This document shows positions 44,836-53,694 of a stretch of DNA of 64,000 nucleotides, piece by piece. The notes under the pieces are model-generated. The model saw only the letters and a program-made list of their open reading frames with translations. It had not been told where the DNA came from and searched no databases. The position numbers and the translations under genes are program-made. The stretch is taken from positions 164,991 through 228,990 of the forward strand of contig JBBRBB010000004.1 in the NCBI GenBank assembly GCA_038206235.1, given 5' to 3'. Source of the stretch: JBBRBB01 sp038206235. GTDB taxonomy: Bacteria; Bacteroidota; Bacteroidia; Chitinophagales; Chitinophagaceae. Numbering within the stretch: position 1 is the stretch's first letter; each line of letters begins with the position of its first letter.

Positions 44836-45627
44836 TTATCTCACACTTATCGTAGAGCTTAGAGGATAACGAAGATTTCTGTACTGCATCATATCAACCT
44901 TAATGCTGCCTACTGCTATGGGGCTTTCAATACGCAGCGGTAAATGATTGGCATCATCACTTACCCACACTATCATTTTTTCACCGCCTTCAAATATGGT
45001 TCCTTTTACAAGCAGCGGCTTGAATTTTACAGCGTAAAATTTTCCATATCTTGTTTTTACCGTTTCTTTTCCCAGATAGCGTATATAAAGATTATGAATT
45101 TCATTATCGAGAAACATGGTGAAAGGAATTTTATCACCAACCCTGTACTTATTAAAATCAATGTTGCGGGCATAATACACCGAGCTTAAAACATCCTGCA
45201 CACACCTGGGTATTTTAATTGCACCGGAAGCAGAGGTGGCCGTATTGGTTTGCTGGTTAAAAGTGATGTACTCTTTTTTCTTATACCCGCCTTCATCTAC
45301 ATTTCTTATAAACTTATAGGGCAGCAGATGTGCTGTATCAAAATAGCTTTCGTAACGGTCACGAACTTTAAAAATCCAGTCGTAGTGAGAATTGGATTTT
45401 CCATCACCCACAACATGATAAACCGTTTTATTATCCAGCTTTTCAAGTGAAGTAGTAAATACAGCCGTGCCTGCATTTACATAAATACCAATCACAGAAT
45501 AAAAGACATTGAAAGTAATTATTTCACCGGGTTTGAAAGCCCTGTTGTGAATGCCGCAGAAATCATCGTCTGCTGATGAGAGCATCCATAAGATAGAAAA
45601 TAAAAAAGCAATAAAAATTTTTTTCAC
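44836..45627 (-). CDS. DUF3108 secreted protein
   Basis: 263 residues with a signal peptide (MKKIFIAFLFSILWMLSSA). The DUF3108 pattern is clear: FKPGEIITFNVFYSVIGIYVNAGTA, a central VRDRYESYFD, and GGEKMIVWVSDDANHLPLRIE near the end. The function is not established; related proteins sit in the periplasm. The start overlaps the stop of the flippase-like gene by 4 nt (ATGA), so the two are translationally coupled and probably act together at the envelope. Confidence 0.88.
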   Translation of the reverse strand: MKKIFIAFLFSILWMLSSADDDFCGIHNRAFKPGEIITFNVFYSVIGIYVNAGTAVFTTSLEKLDNKTVYHVVGDGKSNSHYDWIFKVRDRYESYFDTAHLLPYKFIRNVDEGGYKKKEYITFNQQTNTATSASGAIKIPRCVQDVLSSVYYARNIDFNKYRVGDKIPFTMFLDNEIHNLYIRYLGKETVKTRYGKFYAVKFKPLLVKGTIFEGGEKMIVWVSDDANHLPLRIESPIAVGSIKVDMMQYRNLRYPLSSTISVR

Positions 45628-46745
45628 GTTTCCTGTTTCTTAAAAATTTTAATTCCCAATATAAACAAACTTCCTGCCACAGAAGGTACAATTAAATTGA
45701 TAAACCATATACCGGCTGTTGTTGCCAGTATGCCCAAAGAATTTGTTGTCAACAGTCCGAATAGCTGTATTCCTGCCTGACTTCTGATCCCTACATCTGC
45801 AAGCGGAATGGTTGGTAAAATTGCTAACACCAGAAATAATACACATGTGGTGCACACTGCATCAGCAAAGCCAATATCTACTTTAAAAAAATGAAGTATA
45901 AGAACGTATTGGATTACAAAAACAATAAATCTTAAGCATGACAAAAACAAAATTCTTGTTAATTCCCTCCAGTGAAAAGTTTCAAGATTTTCAATTAAAT
46001 ATTTATACTTATCAACAAAAGGAATTTTTTCAACAATAGAGGTAAGCCATGATAATTTAAAATAAACAAAGAGTAAAAGCAGCGTACCCATGAATATCAT
46101 AGAGATGATGCCGTTTATCCAGAAAAAAGAGAATCCCTGCAACTGGCCTGTATTGTGCCATGTATGGCTTCTCAGGTATATGAATCCGCCAAGCCCGGCA
46201 ACTAATGTAATAATCAGTTGGCTCATGCTCCCTGCAATAGTCAATGCTACAGAGCGCAAACGGTTTCCCTGGTCCATATAAACAATTCTTCCGGCATATT
46301 CTCCAATGCCATTTGGCAAAAACAAAGACAAAGATAAACCCGATAGCACTGCTTTTGCGGCTATAAAAAAACTCACCTTCTGTACAGGTTTAACAAGCAG
46401 TTGCCATTTGCGGGCTTCGATGCTCCAGTTTAGAAACATTAGTAAAAACAATACAACTATATACCATGCATGTTGCTTTGAAAATGATTTGCGTAATAGT
46501 TCCAGCTTTTGCGGCAGGTTTGGCTGGTCGTTTACTTTTACATAAATAGCGTAAGATAAAATAATAAATAGCAGAGGCCCTAAAATATAATTGAGCAGAA
46601 TTTTATAATGCTTTTTTATAAATGTTATTTTTTTGTACCCAACAGTTGAATTACTCTTAGTCTTCCGTTGCCCGTCCGTGTCGACATGGGTGGACGTCGC
46701 ATGGGATATCCCGTCTTTAGCAGGACTCTTGTACGTTTTATTCAT
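45624..46745 (-). CDS. Lysylphosphatidylglycerol-synthase-TM/flippase-like membrane protein
   Basis: 373 residues with about eight membrane segments and the family signature SLFLPNGIGEYAGRIVYMDQ, followed by SMSQLIITLVAGLGGF and PTIPLADVGIRSQAGI. The family (AglD/UPF0104) contains putative lipid or polyprenol flippases. The first 50 residues before KILLNYILGPLLF are hydrophilic and odd: DNA coding for SHATSTHVDTDG contains a palindromic sequence (46672-46695) also found in a gap at 62038-62064, so an element seems to have entered the 5' end of the gene. No later ATG offers a shorter start. Confidence 0.87.
   Translation of the reverse strand: MNKTYKSPAKDGISHATSTHVDTDGQRKTKSNSTVGYKKITFIKKHYKILLNYILGPLLFIILSYAIYVKVNDQPNLPQKLELLRKSFSKQHAWYIVVLFLLMFLNWSIEARKWQLLVKPVQKVSFFIAAKAVLSGLSLSLFLPNGIGEYAGRIVYMDQGNRLRSVALTIAGSMSQLIITLVAGLGGFIYLRSHTWHNTGQLQGFSFFWINGIISMIFMGTLLLLFVYFKLSWLTSIVEKIPFVDKYKYLIENLETFHWRELTRILFLSCLRFIVFVIQYVLILHFFKVDIGFADAVCTTCVLFLVLAILPTIPLADVGIRSQAGIQLFGLLTTNSLGILATTAGIWFINLIVPSVAGSLFILGIKIFKKQET
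46672..46695. repeat. GTCC...GGAC palindromic element inside a coding sequence
   Basis: CCGTCCGTGTCGACATGGGT then GGAC; roughly self-complementary around TGTCGACA. A related sequence is at 62038-62064. Confidence 0.5.
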
Positions 46746-46843
46746 TATTGAGCTTTATTTGAAAAATCACTTTGTAATAATTATTCAGGGGTTGCTCCCA
46801 TAATGACATCAATGAATTAATAAACTTTCAAACATTCAAAACA

Positions 46844-46885
46844 TTTAAACTAAACTTTAAACTTTAAACTTTGAACTTTTAAACT
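46844..46885 (+). repeat. Heptamer array (TAAACTT type)
   Basis: TAAACTT three times, TGAACTT and flanking variants, in the gap before ruvC. Confidence 0.8.
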
Positions 46886-46917
46886 ATCAGGAAGCAAAAT
46901 AGTATTTTCACGCAACA

Positions 46918-47481
46918 ATGCAGCAGCAGAAACAAATTATTTTAGGAATAGATCCGGGAACAGTTATCATGGGCTTTGCATTAATTGAAGCTACAGGCAA
47001 TGGCATAAAATTAATTGCTATGGATATTCTTAAGCCTGGAAACAATAAAAACGCTTACGAAAAATTGCAGATGATCCATTCAAAAATTTGCGAGATTATT
47101 AACCTGCATCACCCAACAAGCTTCGCAATTGAAGCGCCTTTTTTTGGCAAGAACGTACAAAGCATGCTCAAGCTTGGCAGGGCAGAAGGCGTTGCTATTG
47201 CTGCTGCTATGCAATGCAATATTCCGGTAACAGAATATTCTCCAAAGAAAGTAAAGCAATCTATCACAGGTAATGGTAATGCAGGAAAGCAGCAGGTTTT
47301 TAAAATGTTGCAGCGTATAGTTTCCATTGAAGAGAAGCCGCAATATTTAGATGCTACCGATGCGTTGGCAGTTGCACTGTGTCATCATTATCACATGAAC
47401 TCACCTTTAGCTGCCAAAACAAAAGGGTTTAAAAACTGGCAGGAGTACGTTTCGAAAAATTCCGGAAAGATTACAGGTTAG
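46918..47481 (+). CDS. ruvC: Crossover junction endodeoxyribonuclease RuvC
   Basis: 187 residues, family length. Acidic active-site residues are in ILGIDPGT (Asp12), FAIEAPFF and the terminal DATDALAVALCHH. It resolves Holliday junctions made by RuvAB during recombination. ruvA and ruvB are not in the window. It is flanked on both sides by heptamer arrays, so it appears monocistronic. Confidence 0.96.
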   Translation: MQQQKQIILGIDPGTVIMGFALIEATGNGIKLIAMDILKPGNNKNAYEKLQMIHSKICEIINLHHPTSFAIEAPFFGKNVQSMLKLGRAEGVAIAAAMQCNIPVTEYSPKKVKQSITGNGNAGKQQVFKMLQRIVSIEEKPQYLDATDALAVALCHHYHMNSPLAAKTKGFKNWQEYVSKNSGKITG

Positions 47482-47483
47482 TT

Positions 47484-47576
47484 GTTTGATGTTTAAAGTT
47501 CAAAGTTTAAAGTTCCGTGTTTCCATAAACAGTTTAGCAATTTAGCAATTAACCATTCAACCATTGAACCTTTCAA
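47484..47576 (+). repeat. Heptamer/octamer array (GTTTAAA, CAATTTAG and CCATTGAA types)
   Basis: GTTTAAA-GTTCAAA-GTTTAAA, then CAATTTAG and CCATTCAA-like octamers between the ruvC and HIT genes. The last units overlap the 3' end of the HIT gene. Confidence 0.7.
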
Positions 47577-47952
47577 CTATTTTCTGCTGCACTTCTTTCA
47601 ATTGTTCAGAACTCAGCTTCAACTTGCCTGTTGTAAAATTTAAGTCATCAGCAGAGTTAATAGGAATTAAATGCAGATGTGCATGTGGTACTTCTAATCC
47701 AATTACTTCAAGTCCGCAGCGGTTGCAGTGAAAAGCTTTTTCAATAGCATGGGCAATAGGCTTTGCAAACAAAAGCATATCGGCAAGATAATCATCAGGC
47801 ATATCGAAGAATTTATCCACTTCAATTTTTGGTACTACCAGCACATGTCCTTTTACCAAAGGATAAACATCGAGAAAGGCAAAAAATTTTTCACTTTCTG
47901 CAATTTTATAAGATGGTATTTCGCCTTTGATGATTTTTGAAAAGATAGTCAT
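47557..47952 (-). CDS. HIT-family nucleotide hydrolase/transferase
   Basis: 131 residues. The histidine triad is VPHAHLHLIP, preceded by the usual FSKIIKGEIPSYKIAE start and KGHVLVVPK. HIT proteins of this Hint-like type hydrolyse nucleoside phosphoramidates. The last codons lie in a repeat-like stretch (VERFNG), so the C-terminus may have been reshaped. It is followed in the opposite direction by ruvC. Confidence 0.93.
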   Translation of the reverse strand: MTIFSKIIKGEIPSYKIAESEKFFAFLDVYPLVKGHVLVVPKIEVDKFFDMPDDYLADMLLFAKPIAHAIEKAFHCNRCGLEVIGLEVPHAHLHLIPINSADDLNFTTGKLKLSSEQLKEVQQKIVERFNG

Positions 47953-48046
47953 AATTTAATTTTTGGATTTCATATTTAATATTGAATATCGCCAAAGGAC
48001 TCATTCGAAGAATATTGAAAAATTCATTTCGGATTTCCGATTTCAA

Positions 48047-48520
48047 TCAAATACTTATTTTTTCAATCTTAAATTTAATGAGGCCTGTAGGCGCCTGCAC
48101 TTCGGCAGTTTCTCCTTTGCGTTTTCCTAATAAGCCTTTACCAATTGGAGAGTTTACCGAAATCTTTCCTGCTTTCAGGTCGGCTTCTTTTTCCCCAACA
48201 ATCTGGTAGGTAACTGTTTTTTTTGTGGTAAGATTTGTAATGGTTACTTTGGTTAAAATAGAAACTTTACTGGTATCAATATCACTTGCATCTACAATGC
48301 GTGCATTCGCTATTTGAGTTTCCAGTAAAGCCATTTTGGCTTCCAGTATTCCCTGTGCTTCTTTGGCAGCATCGTATTCTGCATTTTCTTTTAAATCTCC
48401 TTTATCACGTGCTTCTGCAATAGCTCTTGAAGCTGCGCGGCGGTCAACCGTTTTCATTCTCTGCAGCTCAACTCTCATTTTTTCAAAGGCTTCCTTTGAC
48501 AGATACATTATCTCGTTCAT
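48047..48520 (-). CDS. greA: Transcription elongation factor GreA
   Basis: 157 residues, family length. The N-terminal coiled coil carries the acidic tip sequence DLKENAEYDAAKEAQ, and the C-terminal FKBP-like domain ends in SPIGKGLLGKRKGETAEV. GreA enters the secondary channel of stalled RNA polymerase and triggers transcript cleavage. A promoter box about 70 nt upstream gives a leader with a small CAACGC/GCGTTG hairpin. Confidence 0.96.
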   Translation of the reverse strand: MNEIMYLSKEAFEKMRVELQRMKTVDRRAASRAIAEARDKGDLKENAEYDAAKEAQGILEAKMALLETQIANARIVDASDIDTSKVSILTKVTITNLTTKKTVTYQIVGEKEADLKAGKISVNSPIGKGLLGKRKGETAEVQAPTGLIKFKIEKISI

Positions 48521-48589
48521 ACGCTGTGCTTTTATTCAGATATAAAAAAAATACAACGCCACAAAAACAGATGCAGCGTTGCACTAATA

Positions 48590-48597
48590 CAAATATA
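48590..48597 (-). promoter_or_regulatory. -7 promoter box (TATATTTG) for greA
   Basis: Minus-strand TAnnTTTG match about 70 nt upstream of the greA start. Confidence 0.4.
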
Positions 48598-48723
48598 GTT
48601 TTTTTAATTTTTCAAACAAAAGACTATCAAAAAATCTTCACTCAAAATTTGTTTTTTATTTGCAATAATGAAAATAAAGAGGCGTTTTTACATCAGTCAT
48701 TATAAAATTTAAAATAAAACCGT

Positions 48724-49254
48724 ATGAAAAAACCAATTTCCGCTGCCCCCGAAAATAGTTTAACTAAGAATGTTTTGGTTATTGGCAACGCAAGAAAAGG
48801 TCATCATTACTGGATAGGTTATATGGGTGATGGCATTGACCATTTTGCCGGGCAAACCTTTAAAATTCATCGTCCCGGAATTCTAAAAACGATTAGCATT
48901 TTCCCCGAGATGATTGTAGGTGAAACAGATGCTTTGTTAAGCGTTTTTGAATTTAATGAGGCGGGTCATGAATGGAAAGAAAAGAAAACGGAAAAACATT
49001 TAATGCTCGATAAGAGTATGCAAAATCAATGGATAAGGTTTGATATAAATGATATGATGCTGGATGATAAAAAACAGTACGCCTTTAAAATAAGCTGCAA
49101 CCATGGCGGCATGATGGCGATAGCAGAAGGACCGTGGGCAGAAAAAGATCCGTACCCTGATGGAGAAGAATGGATTGGCTCTTCAGCGAATCCGGCAGGA
49201 AATTTTCATCGCAATTTCGACCTTGCATTTGCAGCCGAAATTCATCATAGCTAA
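48724..49254 (+). CDS. Protein of unknown function, beta-sandwich-like
   Basis: 176 residues, no signal peptide or membrane segment. The composition and pattern (GYMGDGIDHFAGQTFKIHRPG, LLSVFEFNEAGHEW, WIRFDINDMMLDDKKQYAFKIS) suggest a jelly-roll or carbohydrate-binding-like fold, as inference. It is convergent with a dehydrogenase gene and their stop codons overlap. Not recognised as a named family. Confidence 0.75.
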   Translation: MKKPISAAPENSLTKNVLVIGNARKGHHYWIGYMGDGIDHFAGQTFKIHRPGILKTISIFPEMIVGETDALLSVFEFNEAGHEWKEKKTEKHLMLDKSMQNQWIRFDINDMMLDDKKQYAFKISCNHGGMMAIAEGPWAEKDPYPDGEEWIGSSANPAGNFHRNFDLAFAAEIHHS

Positions 49255-50195
49255 ATATTTAATTTCTCTGCTATTACTTTAGCCATTAAATAAAAGGCTT
49301 CATAACTATATCCGGCTATGTGCGGTGTGATTATCACATTTTTAAAAGCACATAGCCGGTTCAATTGTGCCCTTTCCCCATTGGTATAAGTTTCTAACTT
49401 TTCATTCTCAAGAACATCTAAGCCTGCGCCTTTTATTTTTTTATTTTCCAGCGCTTTTAATAGGGCTGAAGTATCAGTTACTTTTCCCCTGCACGTGGTT
49501 AAGAAATAGGGTTGTTTTTCCAGTGACTGAAAGAAAGTATCATTTGCAAAATGAAAAGTCTCTGTTGTTAAGGGAAGATGCAGACTCACCACATCTGAAT
49601 ATTTTACAAGCTGTTCATGTGATGCTTCGTGAATATAATCTTTTGCAAAATCAAATTTATATTTATCATAAGCAAGCACAGTAACATTAAAAGATGCTAA
49701 TAATTGTGCAAAGGCTGAGCCGGTGTTTCCAAAGCCAATAATACCAACGGTTTTGCGGGTTAATTCTTCGCCCGTATTTTTTTCACGAAACCAATTTCCC
49801 TGTTTCACTTCTTCGTAGCTGCTGCTTATTCTGTTCATTAAATTCAAAAGCATGGCAAGTGCATGTTCTGCTACTGCATTGCGATTTCCTTCAGGGCTGC
49901 TTACGCATTGTATGCCCTTTGTTTCTGCATATTCCACATCAATTAATTCCATGCCGCTGCCAAGGCGTGCAATCCATTTTAATCCCGGCGCCTCATCAAT
50001 AATTGCTTTATCAATTTTTAATCTCGTAGTTACAATGATGCCTTCAGCATCTTTAATCAATTGAAACAACTCTTCATAAGTCATTGCCGGGAGATATAAA
50101 ACTTGATACCCTTTATTGCTTAGATATTCTGTAAGCCAGTTATGCGCTCTGCTTGTGATTATTATCTTTTTAACGCTGCTTCGTTCAATTTTCAT
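49251..50195 (-). CDS. D-2-hydroxyacid dehydrogenase (NAD-dependent)
   Basis: 314 residues. The Rossmann motif GIIGFGNTGSAFAQLL is near residue 148. The catalytic Arg, Glu and His are in CRGK, the ENEKLE region and TPHIAGYS. The N-terminal catalytic domain has IARLGSGMELIDVEYAE, as in phosphoglycerate dehydrogenase relatives, but there is no ACT domain. It reduces a 2-oxo acid or oxidises a D-2-hydroxy acid; the substrate is undetermined. It lies just downstream of rsmA, with a short gap. Confidence 0.9.
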   Translation of the reverse strand: MKIERSSVKKIIITSRAHNWLTEYLSNKGYQVLYLPAMTYEELFQLIKDAEGIIVTTRLKIDKAIIDEAPGLKWIARLGSGMELIDVEYAETKGIQCVSSPEGNRNAVAEHALAMLLNLMNRISSSYEEVKQGNWFREKNTGEELTRKTVGIIGFGNTGSAFAQLLASFNVTVLAYDKYKFDFAKDYIHEASHEQLVKYSDVVSLHLPLTTETFHFANDTFFQSLEKQPYFLTTCRGKVTDTSALLKALENKKIKGAGLDVLENEKLETYTNGERAQLNRLCAFKNVIITPHIAGYSYEAFYLMAKVIAEKLNI

Positions 50196-50206
50196 CTTAT
50201 AACTAA

Positions 50207-50968
50207 TTATCTGTTCATGTAAAAAGTTAAGGCTGCAAAATCTTCAACACTTAATTGCTCTGCCCGCTTATTAAATATATCATTTTTTAAAGTTGCCTCG
50301 TCAAATAATGCGCGAACTGCATTGCGCAAAGTTTTTCGTCTTTGATTAAATGCTGTTTTCACAAGTGCAAAAAAAGATTTTTCATTTTTCATTTCATACA
50401 TTTCATTTTTCTTTTGAAGCTTGATTACGGCGCTCATTACTTTTGGTGGCGGAGTAAAACATTCAGGCTGCACATCAAACAAATATTCAACAGTATAAAA
50501 AGCCTGCACCAGCACACTTAAAATGCCATACACTTTTGTACCGGGTTTAGAAGCTATTCGCTTCGCTACTTCTTTTTGAAACATACCGAGCATAACGGGC
50601 ACATCATTTTTCCATTCTAATATTTTGAAAATAATTTGAGAAGAAATGTTGTAAGGAAAATTACCAATCACAACAAAATCGCCCACTGCAAAAGGCTTTT
50701 CCATATCGAGGAAATTTTTATGAATAATTTTTTCTTTAATTGATAAATAATTGTTTTCCAGATAGGTTACTTTCTCAGCATCTAATTCAACTGCTTTGAA
50801 ATCTATATCATATAATTGCAAAAGATATTTTGTTAAGGCACCTGCCCCGGGACCAATTTCCAATAATTGATGAAACTCATGTTGCGATAATGCAGATATA
50901 ATTTTGCGGCATACATTTTCATCGTTTAAGAAATGCTGACCGAGGGATTTTTTTAATACAAGTAACAT
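50207..50968 (-). CDS. rsmA: 16S rRNA dimethyladenosine transferase RsmA (KsgA)
   Basis: Start placed at ATG 50968 (MLLVLKKSLGQHFLND); the open frame upstream translates a repeat array. 253 residues. Motifs are KKSLGQHFL, LEIGPGAGALTKYLL, VIGNFPYNISSQII and PEVFxPPPK-like PECFTPPPKVMS. It dimethylates two adenines in the 3' hairpin of 16S rRNA during ribosome maturation. It lies downstream of a four-helix-bundle gene across a repeat array. Confidence 0.95.
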   Translation of the reverse strand: MLLVLKKSLGQHFLNDENVCRKIISALSQHEFHQLLEIGPGAGALTKYLLQLYDIDFKAVELDAEKVTYLENNYLSIKEKIIHKNFLDMEKPFAVGDFVVIGNFPYNISSQIIFKILEWKNDVPVMLGMFQKEVAKRIASKPGTKVYGILSVLVQAFYTVEYLFDVQPECFTPPPKVMSAVIKLQKKNEMYEMKNEKSFFALVKTAFNQRRKTLRNAVRALFDEATLKNDIFNKRAEQLSVEDFAALTFYMNR

Positions 50969-50973
50969 AAAAA

Positions 50974-51026
50974 ATAGGCAATAGTAAATAGGCAATAATA
51001 AATGGCAATAGTGAACAGGCAATAAT
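50974..51026 (-). repeat. 14-nt tandem array (ATAGGCAATAGTAA type, two heptamers per unit)
   Basis: ATAGGCAATAGTAA, ATAGGCAATAATAA, then two shorter variants, immediately upstream of the rsmA start codon. The same motif in inverse orientation appears at 51417-51495. Confidence 0.8.
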
Positions 51027-51383
51027 TTAAAGTGGGCTATTCATCATTGCAGACAATAATTTAAATTCTTCTAATAATAAATTTTCAGATCCCTGTACAT
51101 CGATTGGAGTTAAAAATTGTAACGCTAACGAGACTTCAAGACAATTGTCAACCTCTACTGCGGAACTTCTTGCAATTTCATAAAATCGGTTTCTTTCTAT
51201 TTGCGATTTTCTTGCGGCGCCTTCAGCAATATTATTACTGATTGATAAAGCAGCCCTTTTAATCTGACCTACAATATTGAATCTTTCTGAATCAGGAAAT
51301 TTTTGGCAAAGCTTATAAATTTCTTTAAGCAGTAGTATGGATATTTGCCATGCCCCCATTTTCTTATGATTTAATAGTAACAT
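51027..51383 (-). CDS. Four-helix-bundle protein (23S intervening-sequence type)
   Basis: Start placed at ATG 51383, 9 nt after a promoter box; a TTG at 51395 is less likely. 118 residues. It matches the four-helix-bundle family first found in 23S rRNA intervening sequences: ISILLLKEIYKLCQKFP, IKRAALSISNNIAEGAARKS and RFYEIARSSAVEVDNCLEV. The family is common in Bacteroidota as free genes and its function is unknown. The gene is framed by two inverted copies of the GGCAATA repeat. Confidence 0.87.
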   Translation of the reverse strand: MLLLNHKKMGAWQISILLLKEIYKLCQKFPDSERFNIVGQIKRAALSISNNIAEGAARKSQIERNRFYEIARSSAVEVDNCLEVSLALQFLTPIDVQGSENLLLEEFKLLSAMMNSPL

Positions 51384-51392
51384 GGTTTTTAT

Positions 51393-51400
51393 CAAATTTA
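51393..51400 (-). promoter_or_regulatory. -7 promoter box (TAAATTTG) for the four-helix-bundle gene
   Basis: Minus-strand TAnnTTTG match 9 nt before ATG 51383, which supports that start. Confidence 0.45.
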
Positions 51401-51416
51401 TAAACTTCTTATCGCC

Positions 51417-51495
51417 TTTCTATTATTGCCTATTACTTATTTGTTTATTGCCCATTCCATTATTGCCTATTGCCTAATCATTATTGCCTCATTAA
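51417..51495 (+). repeat. Inverse array of the GGCAATA repeat (TTATTGCC type)
   Basis: TATTGCC units repeat about five times upstream of pdxA, in the opposite orientation to the array at 50974-51026. Confidence 0.75.
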
Positions 51496-51524
51496 CCATT
51501 AATTTTACAAATCAAAATATTTTC

Positions 51525-52616
51525 ATGAGCAGCGAACAACAAAAACCAATTATTGGTTTTACCTGTGGCGACCTTAATGGCATTGGCATTGAGCTTATTA
51601 TTAAAACCCTCAGCGAAAGCCGCATATTGGAGTATTGCGTACCCGTAATTTTCGCAAGCAATAAAAGCATTAACTTTTACCGCAAGTCTTTACCCGATAT
51701 AAACTTTGCTTACCAGAGCGTAAAAGATTTTTCACGGCTTAATATCAAGCAGGTGAACGTTTTCAATTGCTGGGAAGAGGAAGTTCCTATGAACCCGGGA
51801 CTATTAAATGAAACGGGTGGAAGGTACGCATTGCTTTCTCTGCAGCAAGCGGTAAAAGCTTTAAAGGAAGGGCAAATAAAAGGATTAGTAACTGCGCCTG
51901 TTCACAAAAAAAATATTCAGTCGGCGACGTTTAATTATAGTGGTCATACTCCTTATTTAAAAGCCATGTTTGGTGTTGATGATGTGGCAATGCTTATGGT
52001 TGCTGAAAACCTGCGTGTGGCGCTGGTTACAGAACATGTGCCCGTAAAAGAGATAGCTGCAAACATTACCAAAGAAAATATTATAAGCAAGCTGCGAATA
52101 TGCAACACGAGTCTTCAAAAAGATTTTGGAATTGATAAACCTAAAATTGCTGTGCTCGGTTTAAATCCTCATGCGGGTGATGAAGGATTAATTGGAAATG
52201 AAGAAGAAAATATTATTAAACCCGCCATTAAAGAGGCAAAGCAAAACATGCTTGTGTTTGGCCCTTACAGCGCTGATGCATTTTTTGCACGGGGCAGCTA
52301 TAACGAATTTGATGCAGTGCTTGCTATGTATCATGACCAGGGGCTCATTCCTTTTAAATCACTTTCTATTGGCGCAGGAATAAATTATACCGCCGGGTTG
52401 CCTGTTGTGCGCACAAGCCCTGACCATGGTACTGCTTTTGATATTGCAGGGAAAGGCATTGCAGATACATCTTCATTCTTTGCTGCCACTTATGAGTGTA
52501 TAGATATTATTCGCCGCCGTGCAACTTATGAAATAAATCATAGCAATCCGATTAAGAAAATGAGCACCGTGCTTGTTGCCAATGCACCTGATGAAGCGAT
52601 AGAGGAAGAAGGATAG
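51525..52616 (+). CDS. pdxA: 4-hydroxythreonine-4-phosphate dehydrogenase PdxA
   Basis: Start placed at ATG 51525 (MSSEQQKPIIGFTCGDLNGIG); the upstream open frame is repeat. 363 residues. The PdxA metal histidines are in YSGHTPYLKAMF, LNPHAGDEGLIG and MYHDQGLIPFK, and the end has TSPDHGTAFDIAGKG. It oxidises 4-phosphohydroxy-threonine in vitamin B6 synthesis. The stop codon is the first three bases of a TAGTTTG array. Confidence 0.95.
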   Translation: MSSEQQKPIIGFTCGDLNGIGIELIIKTLSESRILEYCVPVIFASNKSINFYRKSLPDINFAYQSVKDFSRLNIKQVNVFNCWEEEVPMNPGLLNETGGRYALLSLQQAVKALKEGQIKGLVTAPVHKKNIQSATFNYSGHTPYLKAMFGVDDVAMLMVAENLRVALVTEHVPVKEIAANITKENIISKLRICNTSLQKDFGIDKPKIAVLGLNPHAGDEGLIGNEEENIIKPAIKEAKQNMLVFGPYSADAFFARGSYNEFDAVLAMYHDQGLIPFKSLSIGAGINYTAGLPVVRTSPDHGTAFDIAGKGIADTSSFFAATYECIDIIRRRATYEINHSNPIKKMSTVLVANAPDEAIEEEG

Positions 52617-52648
52617 TTTGTAGTTTGTAGTTTATCGGTTATCGTTTG
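52614..52648 (+). repeat. Heptamer array (TAGTTTG type)
   Basis: TAGTTTG, TAGTTTG, TAGTTTA, TCGGTTA, TCGTTTG; begins at the pdxA stop codon and runs into the 3' end of the DUF72 gene. Confidence 0.85.
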
Positions 52649-53585
52649 TGCCTGCAAACAGATTGATATTTCCTCTTTCAATAAACACAGGCTTTTCTAA
52701 ATTCAATCCGCAGGCTTTATTAATTGCATCAACTAAATACACGGTTAATTCAGGTGAGAAGGCTTCATCGTGCATGTGCATAAAAAAATAGAGCTCCTGC
52801 AAACCCTTATCCAGCCAGTATTTTATGCGGTTTATCCAGTCATCAATTCTTTTATAATCAGTTGGGTGAAGACTGTTGCCAACAAAACGAATAAATGTTT
52901 TTGGAACAGTTAAATGCATGTGTGAACAATCTCTTCGTCCGCTTGTGTCAGTAATAACAGCGCCAATGTTCATGTCTTTTAAAGTGTTGAATAATTCTTT
53001 TTGTATTTCCTCTTTTGCAAACCAATCTGGGTGGCGTACTTCCATAAAAAATTGCAGGTCTGTGGGCAAGGATTTTAAATACTCAAACAACTCATCTTTT
53101 CTTTTCGGGCTGAATGAATCATTAACCTGAATGAAAATTGGGCCTAAATGTTTTTCAAATGCAGCAATGCCCCTAAGAAATTCATTTGTTAGAAAATCTT
53201 TTCCTTTCAAGCTTCCAAAATGGGTAATACCCTTGTACATCTTGGGACAAAAAACAAAATCCTTTTCCTGTCCTTCTGACAGGCGGGTGTTGGCCTTTGC
53301 CGCCCATTTTGCAATACCTGCTGCACCATACAATTTATAATGTGTGGCATTTAATTCAATGCTGTTGTAATGCTGCACATAGTAATTGAGAAAATCTTTT
53401 TCTTTTGTTTTGGGGGGATAAATTTTTCCAACCCATTCAAGTCTTCCCCATTTAGCACAGCCGATATATACTTTTGCATTTTTTACAGGCTTACCCTTTA
53501 ATACTTGTTTATTGAAAGCTGGTTCAGGCGATAAAGTAAAATCAATATTGTTCAATTCATTTTCAGGAATGCGTCCAAAATCCAT
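52632..53585 (-). CDS. DUF72 (YecE-like) family protein
   Basis: 317 residues. The DUF72 barrel shows VYIGCAKWGRLEWVGKIYP near residue 40, FLNYYVQHYNSIELNATHY, FCPKMYKGITH, FIQVNDSFSPKR and FFMEVRHPDWF. The family has a TIM-barrel fold and no firmly established reaction. The C-terminal codons lie in a heptamer array, as with the HIT gene. Monocistronic. Confidence 0.9.
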   Translation of the reverse strand: MDFGRIPENELNNIDFTLSPEPAFNKQVLKGKPVKNAKVYIGCAKWGRLEWVGKIYPPKTKEKDFLNYYVQHYNSIELNATHYKLYGAAGIAKWAAKANTRLSEGQEKDFVFCPKMYKGITHFGSLKGKDFLTNEFLRGIAAFEKHLGPIFIQVNDSFSPKRKDELFEYLKSLPTDLQFFMEVRHPDWFAKEEIQKELFNTLKDMNIGAVITDTSGRRDCSHMHLTVPKTFIRFVGNSLHPTDYKRIDDWINRIKYWLDKGLQELYFFMHMHDEAFSPELTVYLVDAINKACGLNLEKPVFIERGNINLFAGTNDNR

Positions 53586-53625
53586 AAGAAATATTTTTTA
53601 TGAAGTTAAGCATTGATGTGAAATC

Positions 53626-53633
53626 TATCTTTG
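53626..53633 (+). promoter_or_regulatory. -7 promoter box (TATCTTTG) for the ECF sigma gene
   Basis: Perfect TAnnTTTG match about 62 nt upstream of the TTG at 53695. Confidence 0.45.
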
Positions 53634-53694
53634 CCATACTAATGTATGTTTTGCAACCTTTTTGTTGTTTTCGTATTTTTATAAGAAAGCACAC

